64,000 nucleotides of DNA, from assembly GCF_000282595.1 (NCBI RefSeq), contig NZ_AKIZ01000013.1:124001-188000 (forward strand). The letters run 5' to 3'. The notes beneath the pieces were generated by a model. That model was not told the DNA's origin and made no database searches. It saw nothing but the letters and a program-made list of their open reading frames with translations. This DNA is from Phyllobacterium sp. YR531. GTDB lineage: Bacteria; Pseudomonadota; Alphaproteobacteria; Rhizobiales; Rhizobiaceae. Positions 43,744-53,372 of the stretch are shown here, one piece after another (positions within the stretch are counted from its first letter, which is position 1; the number at the start of each line of letters is the position of its first letter). The translations under genes and the position numbers were made by a program.

Positions 43744-44474
43744 GCAGTAACGGGAGCGCCGAACACTATTCCGAGAAAGCGCTGCAGCCATGCTTTGAGA
43801 ATGGCGTCGTGGATCATCCGGCCTTCCAGATGATCTCGGCCTTGCTGGGCACCGCTTAGGGAGAACCGTTCCGATCCACGGACCACCCAACGCTGCATCA
43901 TGGCTCGCGTCAATTCTGCATGAAACTGTACGCCCCAAGCATTCTTGCCATAGCGAAAAGCCTGATTGGCATAAGTATTGCCCGTCGCCAGCAAGGTCGC
44001 TGATTCCGGCAGGTCAAAGCCTTCACGATGAAAGTGATAGACCATTGACGGCCAGTCCATAAGCGCCTTGCCGGCGTCGGTTGGCTCCAGAGGGTACCAG
44101 CCTATTTCGACCAACCCATCGGGATGCGGTGAGACCTTTCCACCCAGATGACTGGACAGCATTTGTGCGCCAAGGCAAATGCCGAGGAATGGCTTGTCTT
44201 CGGCCAGCGGGACTGAAAGCCAATCCGTTTCACGGCCTATGAATTCTTCAGGATCATTGGCACTCATTGGTCCGCCAAAGATGACAGCACCCGCGTGATC
44301 TTCGAGCGTCTCCGGCAATACATCGCCAAGCGGCGGACGGCGTATATCCAGTGAAAATCCCGCCTCAAGGAGCAATTGTCCAACGCGGCCGGTGCTTGAC
44401 CTTTCCTGATGGAGAACTGCAAGGATTTTCGGGCGTTCTATCTTGTTCCCGTCCATCCATTCTGTCTGGAACAT
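43740..44474 (-). CDS. Class I glutamine amidotransferase-like protein
   Basis: A 244-residue single-domain GATase. The nucleophile elbow is FLGICLGAQMLSSHLGG with its Cys, and the partner His is in WGVQFHAELTRAMM. VIFGGPMSANDPEEF is the usual oxyanion region. It resembles the stand-alone GMP-synthase-like amidotransferases (GuaA N-terminal type), whose acceptor enzymes are unknown. AGGA precedes the ATG at 44474. It probably shares an operon with the TerB-like gene upstream (12-base gap). Confidence 0.88.
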   Translation of the reverse strand: MFQTEWMDGNKIERPKILAVLHQERSSTGRVGQLLLEAGFSLDIRRPPLGDVLPETLEDHAGAVIFGGPMSANDPEEFIGRETDWLSVPLAEDKPFLGICLGAQMLSSHLGGKVSPHPDGLVEIGWYPLEPTDAGKALMDWPSMVYHFHREGFDLPESATLLATGNTYANQAFRYGKNAWGVQFHAELTRAMMQRWVVRGSERFSLSGAQQGRDHLEGRMIHDAILKAWLQRFLGIVFGAPVTA

Positions 44475-44486
44475 ACGTTTTTGGTC

Positions 44487-44963
44487 CTATTCTTCGGGCA
44501 CTTCTCGTTCAGCTCGAACGGCGGCCCTCTGCTTCATCGTGACCCGGTCACGTGTGGATACGCCGATCAGTTCGGCCACCCGCCAGACAACATTGTCCTC
44601 AAGCTCATGAGCGACACCGTCGGCAAAAACCACTTCCCACATGAGTTCAATGAACCTGATACGGGCTTCTTCGTCAAGATTGCGCTTGATAATGCTGGTG
44701 AAGCTATAGAGATCGACGGCTTCCTGATCCGCCTGCTCACCTTCGTTCAAAAGCCGCTTTAACGCCTCGCCTTTCAAACCATAGGCATCGGATATGAGTT
44801 GCGAAATACGTTTGCGCTCCTCTTTGCCACTGGAGCCATCAGCGTCCATCACGTGGAAAAGCAGGGCAGCAGCTGCAAGCCGCGGATCGGACTTTGAAAA
44901 ATGCTCTGAACCACCTTCGCCAGATGGCAGCGTTTTGAAAAAAGTAACAAGACGATCAAGCAT
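44487..44963 (-). CDS. TerB-like domain protein
   Basis: 158 residues, soluble and helical. RLAAAALLFHVMDADGSSGKEERKRISQLI and IELMWEVVFADGVAHELEDNVVWRVAELIGVS are the two metal-binding-like repeats of the TerB fold (conserved D-x-x or E in each). Despite the name, such single-domain proteins have no shown link to tellurite in most bacteria and no other ter gene is present. Likely co-transcribed with the amidotransferase. Confidence 0.85.
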   Translation of the reverse strand: MLDRLVTFFKTLPSGEGGSEHFSKSDPRLAAAALLFHVMDADGSSGKEERKRISQLISDAYGLKGEALKRLLNEGEQADQEAVDLYSFTSIIKRNLDEEARIRFIELMWEVVFADGVAHELEDNVVWRVAELIGVSTRDRVTMKQRAAVRAEREVPEE

Positions 44964-45072
44964 TTATCGAAGTCTTCCAGCTTCAAGGGTTATCATATCC
45001 ACTGATAGCCCGAGTCGATATTCCTCGCTACTGTGCATCTTGCCGCAAAGCATCCCTGATCGTTTGCCGGCA

Positions 45073-46755
45073 CTAGAACAGCTTGAACTTCTTGTTGATC
45101 TGCGGCGACTTATATTCAGGCTTTACCCCGGGGTCATCCGGAACAGGCCCGAAAAATGGCTCGCTGCTGTCTTCTTGCACCTTCTCCGTAAGAGGAGGCA
45201 GAACTGACGCTCTCATTTGAGAAATATCTTTCTCGGCTGCAGGCTTGTCCTCCGCCACTTTTGCAGGTTTTGGTGCCAGCGGTTCAAACGGCACAATCTC
45301 TGCATCCACGACATCCGTGTCATCAATGGTTTGTTCAGGTTGCGGCTTTGTCTCCTGTTTGCGCGGAGGTAAAACTGGCTTCGCTTCGATTGTCTCCGGC
45401 GTCTGTTTTGACTGCGCTGTTGCCAGTGCGCTGTCAAAATCATCACCCGCATCGATTACAGGGCCAATTTGTTCAACCGGAACCTTCCATGTAAAAGCGT
45501 CAAGTTTACCTGTAACAGGCGAGGCCGGTGCCCAGCGTTCCGATACATAGCCATCGGCTGTCCAAGCGGGATCGCGCGGCGCTTTGACAGCCCGTGACAA
45601 CCATTGACGGACACGTCCTTGATCGCCTGTCTGTGCTTCTTCGATATCTGCCAACAGCAGATAGGCGCTTTCACGCGGCGTGCTGCGTAACACAGCCTCT
45701 GCGGCTTCGCGCGCTTCTTTCAACTCTCCAGCGCTGAGTGCAGCATGGCCTATAGCCAGACTGGACTCGGCGTGATGTGGATAGAGCCCGGCCAGATGAC
45801 GTGCGCGCTTCAAACGGTCAACGGGTGAATCACCAACTCTTGCGTGAATGTAGGTTTCTGCCACATCCGGATGTGGCTCTCGCTTCCAGGTATATTCAAG
45901 GATCTTTGATCCTTTGCGCAAATCTCCCTGAGCGAACAGTGCTTTTGCAGCTACGATTGCTGCCGGTACCAGATCAGGAGCGAGTTTATTGGCTTCAATA
46001 GCGAGCGGTTTTGCATTTACCGGATCGCTTTCATAGGTTTCAATGGCTTTTGCTGTAAGGATAACAGCCCGCTCACGCTTGGCTTTCTCCTTGTCGATCT
46101 GTTTGGTCGCTTTCTGCTTGTCCAATAGCAGCAAAGCGCCATCCCAATCGCCATGGGTGGTTTTCTGGCCAAGGGCCGCAGAAGCTGCCCACTCTACATT
46201 CGGTGCCAGCAGAGCAGCTTCCTCGGCATAATGGCGGGATGCATCGCGAGCACCCAATCTCTGGGCTTCGAGATAAAGACCGCGCAGACCGAGCAGCTTT
46301 GTTTCAGGGTCGTCCAGCATGGCTTCAAATTTGGCACGGGCGTCGTCAGTGCGCCCCTCAAGCATCGCAGCTTGCGCATCAAGCAGTTTGATCAGCGGCT
46401 CCTGATCAACATTCAATAGCTTTTCTGCCTGCTTGATCATCAAGCGTGCTGTTTGCCCATCACCCGCTCCGGCAGCAATCAGACCAGTGGAAAGCGATTG
46501 ATACCCACGATCCCGCTTGCGCGCACGAAAATGCCTGCGAAGGGCGTAAGGCGATGTGATGATACTCTTCACCAGCCACCAGGTCAGCATGACAGCCGCG
46601 ACAATAGCTACAATGCTTGATGCCGCCACCATGAGGCTGACTTTGTACTGCATGCCGGCGAAGGTCAGGACGAGATCACCGGGACGGTCCGCAAGCCAGG
46701 CAAAGCCAACACCAAGCAGCAAGACGACGATAAAGAAGAACAGAATACGCGTCAT
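45073..46755 (-). CDS. HemY N-terminal domain protein (TPR)
   Basis: 560 residues. Two membrane helices at about 1-20 and 40-65 are followed by TPR-like repeats to about 400 and a Pro/Glu/Lys-rich, probably disordered C-terminal tail. The beginning matches the HemY_N family of the haem gene cluster; this is not the protoporphyrinogen oxidase also named HemY. It may scaffold membrane-associated enzymes. It follows the mitofilin-like gene after seven bases in the hemC-hemD cluster. Confidence 0.88.
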   Translation of the reverse strand: MTRILFFFIVVLLLGVGFAWLADRPGDLVLTFAGMQYKVSLMVAASSIVAIVAAVMLTWWLVKSIITSPYALRRHFRARKRDRGYQSLSTGLIAAGAGDGQTARLMIKQAEKLLNVDQEPLIKLLDAQAAMLEGRTDDARAKFEAMLDDPETKLLGLRGLYLEAQRLGARDASRHYAEEAALLAPNVEWAASAALGQKTTHGDWDGALLLLDKQKATKQIDKEKAKRERAVILTAKAIETYESDPVNAKPLAIEANKLAPDLVPAAIVAAKALFAQGDLRKGSKILEYTWKREPHPDVAETYIHARVGDSPVDRLKRARHLAGLYPHHAESSLAIGHAALSAGELKEAREAAEAVLRSTPRESAYLLLADIEEAQTGDQGRVRQWLSRAVKAPRDPAWTADGYVSERWAPASPVTGKLDAFTWKVPVEQIGPVIDAGDDFDSALATAQSKQTPETIEAKPVLPPRKQETKPQPEQTIDDTDVVDAEIVPFEPLAPKPAKVAEDKPAAEKDISQMRASVLPPLTEKVQEDSSEPFFGPVPDDPGVKPEYKSPQINKKFKLF

Positions 46756-46762
46756 GATCTTC

Positions 46763-48058
46763 TTACTCCTGACCGGCTGGTGTCTTGATGCCGCTCAAAG
46801 CATCTGAAAGAGCCTTGGAGACAACTGCGCTGGCGTTTTGACGCGCCTTCATGGCGTTGCCAAAGTCGACAGAGGCCGCTTTTGCAGTGTCTGGAAGTTT
46901 TTCCCATTCCGCAATCGCGGCACTCAGGTCACCTGCATTCAAATGGGTCTCAATACGGGCAGCAATGGCATCAGCACCCTCGCCTTCAACCATTCCGACA
47001 GGACGTGCTTCGACCAGACCGGATGCGCTGGCCCAAAGCCTGTCAAGAATCCCGGCGTCGGGATCGACAGTGCGGGTGCTGGCTATGATGCGCGCTGCGA
47101 CATCGCCGAACTCACTCGCCAACGTGTTTACAGTAGGCACACCTTTTGTTTCGGCCGAGCGCAATGTTTCAAGATCGCCCGCAGCGGGGGCAACAGCAAT
47201 GTAAGTATCCAGTTCAGCCTTATAGGGCTCACCTCGATCAACCGCCGCCTTCAGGCCAGTCGCTGCCATTGCAAGCGCCATATTGGCCTGACCGGACGTA
47301 TCATTCACCTTGGCTTCGAGCGCATCAAGCCGCGTCGTCGCACCTGCCGCAGCACCATCTGCCTGGGCAACCTGCTGCTTGCTGGCATTTAACTGTTCTT
47401 CCAGAGAGGCTATCCGCGCATCAATGGCACTTGTATCCACGGACGCGCCGGAATTTGACGCATTGCTTTGGATATCTGCAATACTCTGTTTTACAGAACT
47501 CAACGCCGCCGCAAATCCGGCTACCTGATCAGACGCTTGCTTGGCGGTTGTAGTCGCGTTGTTCAGTGCTGCCTGACTGCCTTCATCGAGCGGTTTTGCA
47601 GGAGCTTCCCGCAGTTGCGCTATTTGTTGCTCCAATGCGGAAACATCCGCCTTTGGGGATGGCAAAACACCAGCCCATTGCAGTGCCGCCGCGCCAACAA
47701 GCACAACCACGCCTCCAACAAGGCCAGAGACCAAACGTCCAAATGAGTCGTGCGCCTTTTGCGGAGTTGCCCGCACACTGCCACTGGGGATGCTTGTACC
47801 GGCAGGTTTTTTATCTGATTCCGGATTACCACGGCCAAAATTCGGAGATGAGCGAGTTGGCTCAGCCTCTACAGTTTGTTCTGCGCTTATACTTGTCGGA
47901 GCGGTGGCTGCTTTAGTTGCAGGGTCGAAACCAACCGGCTCGGGTTCCGGTACATTTTTGGACGCTTCTGCATTCTTTGTTATCGAAGTTGGCTCCAGTT
48001 CGATCGTCATCGATTTGCGGGTCGTTTTGGAATGACGCGGAACGGTTGATTTGGCCAT
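46763..48058 (-). CDS. Mitofilin/Mic60-like membrane protein
   Basis: 431 residues: a basic, Pro/Thr-rich cytosolic N-terminus (about 1-110), one membrane helix (about 115-135, LVGGVVVLVGAAALQWAGVL), a long coiled coil (about 145-270, Gln/Ala/Ser-rich), and a conserved C-terminal helical part (GDLSAAIAEWEKLPDTAKAA). This is the alphaproteobacterial form of Mic60, placed as usual between hemD and HemY_N, and is thought to shape inner membranes. GAGAG before the ATG at 48058 supports this start over a longer one. Confidence 0.82.
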   Translation of the reverse strand: MAKSTVPRHSKTTRKSMTIELEPTSITKNAEASKNVPEPEPVGFDPATKAATAPTSISAEQTVEAEPTRSSPNFGRGNPESDKKPAGTSIPSGSVRATPQKAHDSFGRLVSGLVGGVVVLVGAAALQWAGVLPSPKADVSALEQQIAQLREAPAKPLDEGSQAALNNATTTAKQASDQVAGFAAALSSVKQSIADIQSNASNSGASVDTSAIDARIASLEEQLNASKQQVAQADGAAAGATTRLDALEAKVNDTSGQANMALAMAATGLKAAVDRGEPYKAELDTYIAVAPAAGDLETLRSAETKGVPTVNTLASEFGDVAARIIASTRTVDPDAGILDRLWASASGLVEARPVGMVEGEGADAIAARIETHLNAGDLSAAIAEWEKLPDTAKAASVDFGNAMKARQNASAVVSKALSDALSGIKTPAGQE

Positions 48059-48164
48059 GGAAACTCTCTTTTGGAACAGATGCTTCGATTGAACTCTAAA
48101 GCTAGCAAGGAAGTTCCTCATATGAAACCACCCGTCGAGCCGGCTTGTTGATTACCAGATGGTG

Positions 48165-48872
48165 TCAGGCCTTCAGTAATTCGAGTAATGCTGTCTCATC
48201 CGGTAAGCTCGCAGTGGCAATGTAGCCAAATCCCTGTCCGGAAACGACCGCCGCGATACCATCAGAAAGGCATAAAAACTCTGTTTTTTCAAATAGGTAT
48301 TGAATTTGAGTTTGCCTTATTGCCCCCATCAGGGCTTCAGCGCCTTTTGTTGAATATAATAGGCATGCATCAACGAGAAACCGCTTTAACAGGGCAACCA
48401 AATAATCGGTTTCGTAACTCTTCAAAATCGTGTCATAGACCGCAATCGATGTAACGGCGCGGCCAGTCCGACCAACGATATCCTCGAATTTGGATGATCT
48501 CACACGTCCGGTGAGATACAGCAAATGGGTTTTTACGGGTGTTGAACTGTTGACTTTACCTGCCAGTGATATGCCATCACCATTTCCTGTATTGACCTTT
48601 TTGAAACCTGTACTCCGCGCAATTTCTGCTGTTGTTTCGCCGACAACAAAACACGGCAAGTGGTAAAGTGGTGTCAGAATTTCCCTTGGGGCATGCCGCA
48701 ACGCATTGGCGCTGGTAATTGCCACGGCATCAAATTTTCCACTCGGCGCTTTCACGTACAACGGCTGAATTTCGGTCAGCGGCAAAATGATTGGGTTGAA
48801 ACCCCGGGCGGACAACCGTTTGGCCGTTCTGGTTGCGCCGGGCTCAGGCCGTGTAACCAAAACAGTCTTCAT
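48165..48872 (-). CDS. hemD: Uroporphyrinogen-III synthase
   Basis: A 235-residue enzyme closing hydroxymethylbilane to uroporphyrinogen III with inversion of ring D. The family is poorly conserved. Recognition rests on LVTRPEPGATRTAKRLSARGFNPIILPLTEI, AITSANALRH and the position directly after hemC (2-base gap). Length is normal. Confidence 0.9.
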   Translation of the reverse strand: MKTVLVTRPEPGATRTAKRLSARGFNPIILPLTEIQPLYVKAPSGKFDAVAITSANALRHAPREILTPLYHLPCFVVGETTAEIARSTGFKKVNTGNGDGISLAGKVNSSTPVKTHLLYLTGRVRSSKFEDIVGRTGRAVTSIAVYDTILKSYETDYLVALLKRFLVDACLLYSTKGAEALMGAIRQTQIQYLFEKTEFLCLSDGIAAVVSGQGFGYIATASLPDETALLELLKA

Positions 48873-48874
48873 GG

Positions 48875-49804
48875 TCAGAGCCAGTCTGTAAAGAAGTGAG
48901 CGCCAGCCTTTTCCCTCACCCGCAATGCAGCGTCCCTACCGATCGCAGCAGCATCCGCTATAGATCCTTCCCCGGTCACTTCGTGGACCTCGCTGCCATC
49001 GGGCAAGAGGATCATGCCGTGGAACTGTAACATTTCGCCGGAGATTGTTGCCAGACCCGCCAGCGGAGTGCGGCAAGAACCATCAAGGGTGGCAAGAAAC
49101 GCGCGCTCGCATGCAAGGGCCGTAGACGTTGGCAGGTGATTGATCGGAGCAAGAAGATTGTCGATCCGATCATCACCAATCCGGCTTTCCACTGTAATGG
49201 CACCCTGCCCCGGTGCTGGCGGAAATGCCTTGGCATCCATGAGCTCGGTTACGACATGGCCAAGGTCAAGGCGCTTCAAACCGGCAAAAGCCAGAAATGT
49301 TGCATCAACATCACCTTCAGCAAGTTTACGCAGACGCGTCTGCACATTGCCGCGAAAATTGACAACCTCAAGGTCCGGGCGAACGCGCTTGATCAATGCC
49401 TGACGGCGCAGTGAAGCCGAACCAACAACTGCCCCCAAAGGCAGATCGGTGAGCGTTTTTACCTCACGCCCAATAAATGCATCCCGCGGGTCTTCGCGCT
49501 CCAGAAAGACTGACAAATGCAAACCTTCCGGTAAAAATGTCGGCATGTCCTTCGACGAATGAACTGCAAGATCAATACGGCCATCGGCAAGCTGCTCCTC
49601 GATTTCCAAGGTGAAAAGACCTTTGCCTCCCACTTCGGCCAATGACTTGTCCTGTATCCGGTCGCCACTGGTAGAGATTGCAACAATTTCAATATCTTCT
49701 TCACGCAAACCGTGCGCCTTGATCAGCCGATCCCGTGTCTCTCGGGCTTGTACAAGCGCAAGCGCACTCCCACGTGTACCGATCTTGAGCGTTTTTGTTT
49801 GCAT
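48875..49804 (-). CDS. hemC: Hydroxymethylbilane synthase (porphobilinogen deaminase)
   Basis: A 309-residue enzyme polymerising four porphobilinogens. [21 protein letters not shown] and [12 protein letters not shown] include the catalytic Asp and Arg residues. The Cys holding the dipyrromethane cofactor is in [11 protein letters not shown]. First gene of a minus-strand run hemC-hemD-mitofilin-HemY_N. Divergent from tsaD with an 87-base shared promoter region. Confidence 0.96.
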   Translation of the reverse strand: MQTKTLKIGTRGSALALVQARETRDRLIKAHGLREEDIEIVAISTSGDRIQDKSLAEVGGKGLFTLEIEEQLADGRIDLAVHSSKDMPTFLPEGLHLSVFLEREDPRDAFIGREVKTLTDLPLGAVVGSASLRRQALIKRVRPDLEVVNFRGNVQTRLRKLAEGDVDATFLAFAGLKRLDLGHVVTELMDAKAFPPAPGQGAITVESRIGDDRIDNLLAPINHLPTSTALACERAFLATLDGSCRTPLAGLATISGEMLQFHGMILLPDGSEVHEVTGEGSIADAAAIGRDAALRVREKAGAHFFTDWL

Positions 49805-49891
49805 TGGCCGCAGTCCGTGTTACGCGAGTTTCATATTCATGGCCTCTACTAACGGGGTTTTATTCGACGGGCAATGCGACGAAGGATATCG

Positions 49892-50971
49892 ATGCGGGTT
49901 CTGGGTATTGAAACGAGCTGTGACGAGACGGCGGCGGCTGTTGTCGAACGCGATGAGTATGGTCATGGCACCATTCTTTCGAACGTCGTCCTCAGCCAGA
50001 TCGAGGAACATGCGCCCTATGGCGGTGTGGTGCCAGAGATCGCTGCGCGCGCCCATGTGGAAGTTCTCGATCGTTTGATCGGTCAGGCACTGCATGAAGC
50101 ACATTTGACGCTTGAAGAAGTGGATGCCATTGCTGCTACAGCAGGTCCCGGTCTCGTCGGTGGTTTGATCGTCGGGTTGATGACCGGCAAAGCCATCGCC
50201 ATGGCAAGCCAAAAGCCATTCTATGCGATCAATCATCTTGAAGGTCACGCACTGACGCCCCGCTTGACTGATCGCATCGAGTTTCCTTATCTTTTGCTGC
50301 TAGTTTCCGGCGGACATACGCAGATGGTGCTAGTTAAAGGGCTCGGCGATTATGAGCGGCTGGGCACAACAATTGACGATGCACTCGGCGAAGCTTTCGA
50401 TAAAACCGCAAAAATGCTTGGCCTCCCTTACCCGGGTGGACCGGAAGTCGAAAAAGCGGCGATGCTGGGTGATTCAACACGTTTTAATCTGCCGCGCCCT
50501 CTGAAAGGTGAAGAGCGCCTCGACTTTTCTTTCTCAGGCCTCAAGACTGCTGTCCGGCAGTTGGCGACCAGCCTTGAACCTCTGTCCCAAACGGATGTGA
50601 ACGATATTTGCGCGGCTTTCCAAACTGCTGTGGCCGACACATTGGATGACCGCGTCGCTCGCTCTCTCGCACGATTCCGCGAAACATTCCCGTCCGTTGC
50701 CAATCCTGCATTGGTCGTGGCCGGTGGAGTTGCCGCAAACAAGGTTCTGCGAAGTGTACTTCAGCGCCTTTGTGACAAGAACGGTTTCGACTTCATTGCG
50801 CCGCCAATGGTATTATGCACCGATAATGCGGCCATGATCGCATGGGCTGGCGCTGAACGTGCAGGGAGCACACCTCCGGATTCTCTCGATATAGCACCTC
50901 GATCCCGTTGGCCCCTGGACATGCATTCCGCGCCTCTTATCGGCGCAGGCCGCCGTGGAGCGAAAGCATGA
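49892..50971 (+). CDS. tsaD: tRNA N6-threonylcarbamoyladenosine transferase TsaD
   Basis: A 359-residue ASKHA-fold enzyme that, with TsaB and TsaE, transfers the threonylcarbamoyl group to A37 of ANN-decoding tRNAs. [14 protein letters not shown] opens the protein. The metal-binding motif is [19 protein letters not shown] and [13 protein letters not shown] are family blocks. The start was set at 49892 with GAAGGA upstream; an earlier in-frame start lacks this. It overlaps gpsA by four bases (ATGA). Confidence 0.96.
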   Translation: MRVLGIETSCDETAAAVVERDEYGHGTILSNVVLSQIEEHAPYGGVVPEIAARAHVEVLDRLIGQALHEAHLTLEEVDAIAATAGPGLVGGLIVGLMTGKAIAMASQKPFYAINHLEGHALTPRLTDRIEFPYLLLLVSGGHTQMVLVKGLGDYERLGTTIDDALGEAFDKTAKMLGLPYPGGPEVEKAAMLGDSTRFNLPRPLKGEERLDFSFSGLKTAVRQLATSLEPLSQTDVNDICAAFQTAVADTLDDRVARSLARFRETFPSVANPALVVAGGVAANKVLRSVLQRLCDKNGFDFIAPPMVLCTDNAAMIAWAGAERAGSTPPDSLDIAPRSRWPLDMHSAPLIGAGRRGAKA

Positions 50972-51954
50972 GCAAGAGACCACCGATCACCATAATGGGC
51001 GGTGGTGCTTACGGGACAGCGCTGGGAACCATGGCTGCATCAAATGGCAGCTCTGTTGTGCTGTACGCCAGAGATACGGCAACAGTTTCGTCGATAAATG
51101 AGACACATCGCAATGATGCCTATCTGCCTGGGATCGACCTTCACGCCTCTCTAAAGGCGAGCGCAGACGCCAAGACTGCCCTTATGCATGGCAAGTTCAT
51201 CCTATGTGTCATCCCTGCACAAGCACTGTCATCGGCACTGCAGGAGCTCAAGGACCATATACCCGTATCAACGCCACTAATCATCTGCGCCAAAGGTATC
51301 GAGCGATCCACCGGTCGGCTTATGTCGGAAGTCGCTCACTATATTCTGCCTGATCATCAGTTGGGCATATTATCGGGCCCAAGCTTTGCTACAGATGTTG
51401 CGCGCGGGCTGCCCACAGCAGTTACCGTCGCGTCCCGTAATCAGGTGTTGGCAGACCAGATCGCTCTGGTCCTTTCGGGCTCAACATTCCGCTGTTATTC
51501 CACCGACGATGCGACCGGTGTCGAGATCGGTGGAGCGTTGAAAAACGTGCTTGCCATTGCAGCAGGTGCTGCCATCGGCAGGGGTTATGGAGCCAGTGCA
51601 CAAGCTGCTCTGGTTACGCGCGGATTTGTCGAATTGCGCCGCATAGGCCACGCTCTGGGAGCCAGATCAGAGACAATCATGGGACTTTCCGGGCTTGGCG
51701 ATTTGATGTTGACATGCTCCACGCCACAATCACGCAATTATTCGTACGGCCTTGCACTTGGCAAAGGTGAAGACCTGACCGGGCGTCCGCTGGCGGAAGG
51801 CGTTGCCACCGCCTCCATTGCAGTAGAACTGGCCGCGCGTCATGATATAGATGTGCCAATCATTTCGGCTGTTTCACGAATACTGGATAATGAGATTACT
51901 GTTGATCAGGCCATGGAAGCATTGCTTTCCCGACCGCTGAAGAACGAAGACTAG
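50968..51954 (+). CDS. gpsA: Glycerol-3-phosphate dehydrogenase [NAD(P)+]
   Basis: A 328-residue enzyme reducing dihydroxyacetone phosphate for phospholipid synthesis. The Rossmann motif is [17 protein letters not shown] and SGPSFA are the GpsA-specific blocks, and the catalytic Lys is in [13 protein letters not shown]. The GAG of the usual GxGxxG is slightly changed (GGGAYG), a common variant. Overlaps the tsaD stop, so translation is coupled. Confidence 0.95.
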   Translation: MSKRPPITIMGGGAYGTALGTMAASNGSSVVLYARDTATVSSINETHRNDAYLPGIDLHASLKASADAKTALMHGKFILCVIPAQALSSALQELKDHIPVSTPLIICAKGIERSTGRLMSEVAHYILPDHQLGILSGPSFATDVARGLPTAVTVASRNQVLADQIALVLSGSTFRCYSTDDATGVEIGGALKNVLAIAAGAAIGRGYGASAQAALVTRGFVELRRIGHALGARSETIMGLSGLGDLMLTCSTPQSRNYSYGLALGKGEDLTGRPLAEGVATASIAVELAARHDIDVPIISAVSRILDNEITVDQAMEALLSRPLKNED

Positions 51955-51963
51955 GAGAATAGA

Positions 51964-52254
51964 ATGCTTTTTGCGCTTTTATGCAACGACAAGCCTGACA
52001 GCCTGCAGCTACGTCTTGATACCAGGACTTCTCATCTCGAATATCTGAATGGTCTGGGCGATCAGCTTAAATTTGCAGGCCCGTTCCTTGGTGATGATGC
52101 AAAGCCGAATGGCAGTCTGGTTGTTGTCGAGGCGGTTGATTTGGCTGCAGCAAAGCAAATCGCGGCCAATGACCCCTACGCCAAGGCTGGGCTTTTCGCC
52201 TCTGTTGACATTCGCCCGTGGAATTGGGCAATCAAGAACCCGGACAATAAATAG
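51964..52254 (+). CDS. YciI family protein
   Basis: A 96-residue dimeric alpha/beta-barrel protein of the YciI family. The opening LFALLCNDKPDSLQLRLDTRTSHLEYL, GDDAKPNGSLVVVEAVDLAAAKQIAANDPYAKAGLFASVDIRPW and the conserved His-Asp pair are typical. The function is unknown in general (hydrolase or EthD-like activity has been proposed for members). Part of the tsaD-gpsA operon, nine bases after gpsA. Confidence 0.88.
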   Translation: MLFALLCNDKPDSLQLRLDTRTSHLEYLNGLGDQLKFAGPFLGDDAKPNGSLVVVEAVDLAAAKQIAANDPYAKAGLFASVDIRPWNWAIKNPDNK

Positions 52255-52262
52255 GCTTCAAC

Positions 52263-52691
52263 ATGGCATACTGGCTATATAAATCCGAACCCGACGCATG
52301 GTCGTGGGAAAAACAGAAAGCTGCTGGTGCCAAAGGCACGGAATGGACGGGTGTTCGCAACTATCTTGCCCGAAACAATATGCGCGCCATGAAAATTGGC
52401 GACAAAGGCTTCTTCTACCATTCGAATGAAGGATTGGAAGTCGTAGGAATTGTTGAGGTCTGTGCCCTGAGCCACCCCGATTCGACCACGGATGATCCTC
52501 GCTGGGACTGCGTTGATATCCGCGCTGTCAGGGACATGCCAAAGCCCGTTACCCTGAAAGACGTAAAAGCAAATCCGAAGCTCGAGAAAATGGCTCTTGT
52601 CACATCAATGCGCCTTTCCGTTCAGCCGGTTACAGAAGATGAATGGGAAGAAGTTTGCCGTATGGGCAATCTCCTTCCTGCTCCCAAGTGA
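52263..52691 (+). CDS. EVE domain protein
   Basis: 142 residues, a single EVE domain (PUA-like fold) as in human THYN1. WLYKSEPDAWSW at the start, GVRNYLARNNMRAMKIGDKGFFYHS and the C-terminal RLSVQPVTEDEWEEVCRMG are diagnostic. EVE domains bind modified bases in nucleic acids. The operon location with tsaD, a tRNA modification gene, is suggestive but also found for unrelated neighbours. Confidence 0.92.
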   Translation: MAYWLYKSEPDAWSWEKQKAAGAKGTEWTGVRNYLARNNMRAMKIGDKGFFYHSNEGLEVVGIVEVCALSHPDSTTDDPRWDCVDIRAVRDMPKPVTLKDVKANPKLEKMALVTSMRLSVQPVTEDEWEEVCRMGNLLPAPK

Positions 52692-52700
52692 TCGTCTATT

Positions 52701-53372
52701 TTGGTTGAGCTTACGCTGGACCCTGCCAGCGAACGTTTCCGGCAATTCGTTCTCGCAAATACGTCTTTACAATCGCCGCCGCATGTTCCGGAGATCAAGC
52801 TTCATCTTGCCGATGAAGCTCATGAGCTATGGCAGCGCACCGAAGACGAGCTTGCGACTATCGGCCTTCCACCACCTTTCTGGGCCTTTGCCTGGGCTGG
52901 TGGTCAGGGCGTCGCGCGCTACCTGCTTGACCACCCCGAAGTGGTAAAGGGCCGCTCGGTGCTTGATTTTGCGTCAGGTTCAGGTCTCGTCGGCATAGCC
53001 GCTGCGATGGCAAAGGCAAAGCAGGTTCAGTGCTGCGACATCGATCCTTTTACAGCGCCAGCAATCCGTCTTAATGCCGATGTCAATGCTGTGAAGCTCG
53101 ACGTGCGCATAGCTGATCTGATTGGCAAAGATGAAGGTTGGGACGTCGTTCTTGCGGGCGATGTCTTCTATGACAAGCCTTTGGCAGATCAACTCATTCC
53201 CTGGTTTACCGAACTGGCTTTACGTGGAGCCGACGTGATTATTGGCGATCCCGGGCGATCCTATTTCCCCAAAAACCTGTTGGAGCAGCTGGCGGTTTAT
53301 TCAGTTCCCGTTACCCGCGTTCTCGAAGATGCAGAAATCAAGAAAACAACTGTCTGGCGCTTCCCGAACTAA
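52701..53372 (+). CDS. Class I SAM-dependent methyltransferase (ETFB-KMT-like)
   Basis: 223 residues. The SAM site is VLDFASGSGLVGIAAAMAKA, and the post-II motif is VVLAGDVFYDKPLADQL. FWAFAWAGGQGVARYLLDHP before the SAM site is characteristic of the group containing human ETFBKMT and its alphaproteobacterial counterpart, which methylate lysines in the electron-transfer flavoprotein beta subunit. The only plausible start is TTG at 52701. It ends four bases inside the convergent YkuD gene. Confidence 0.8.
   Translation: MVELTLDPASERFRQFVLANTSLQSPPHVPEIKLHLADEAHELWQRTEDELATIGLPPPFWAFAWAGGQGVARYLLDHPEVVKGRSVLDFASGSGLVGIAAAMAKAKQVQCCDIDPFTAPAIRLNADVNAVKLDVRIADLIGKDEGWDVVLAGDVFYDKPLADQLIPWFTELALRGADVIIGDPGRSYFPKNLLEQLAVYSVPVTRVLEDAEIKKTTVWRFPN

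Noticed and set aside
44487-44963. Tellurite resistance determinant
   Set aside because: Only a single TerB-like domain; no terA/C/D/E/Z genes nearby, so the resistance label would be misleading.
45073-46755. Protoporphyrinogen oxidase HemY
   Set aside because: The sequence has two N-terminal helices and TPR-like repeats with no FAD motif; it is the unrelated HemY_N family protein.
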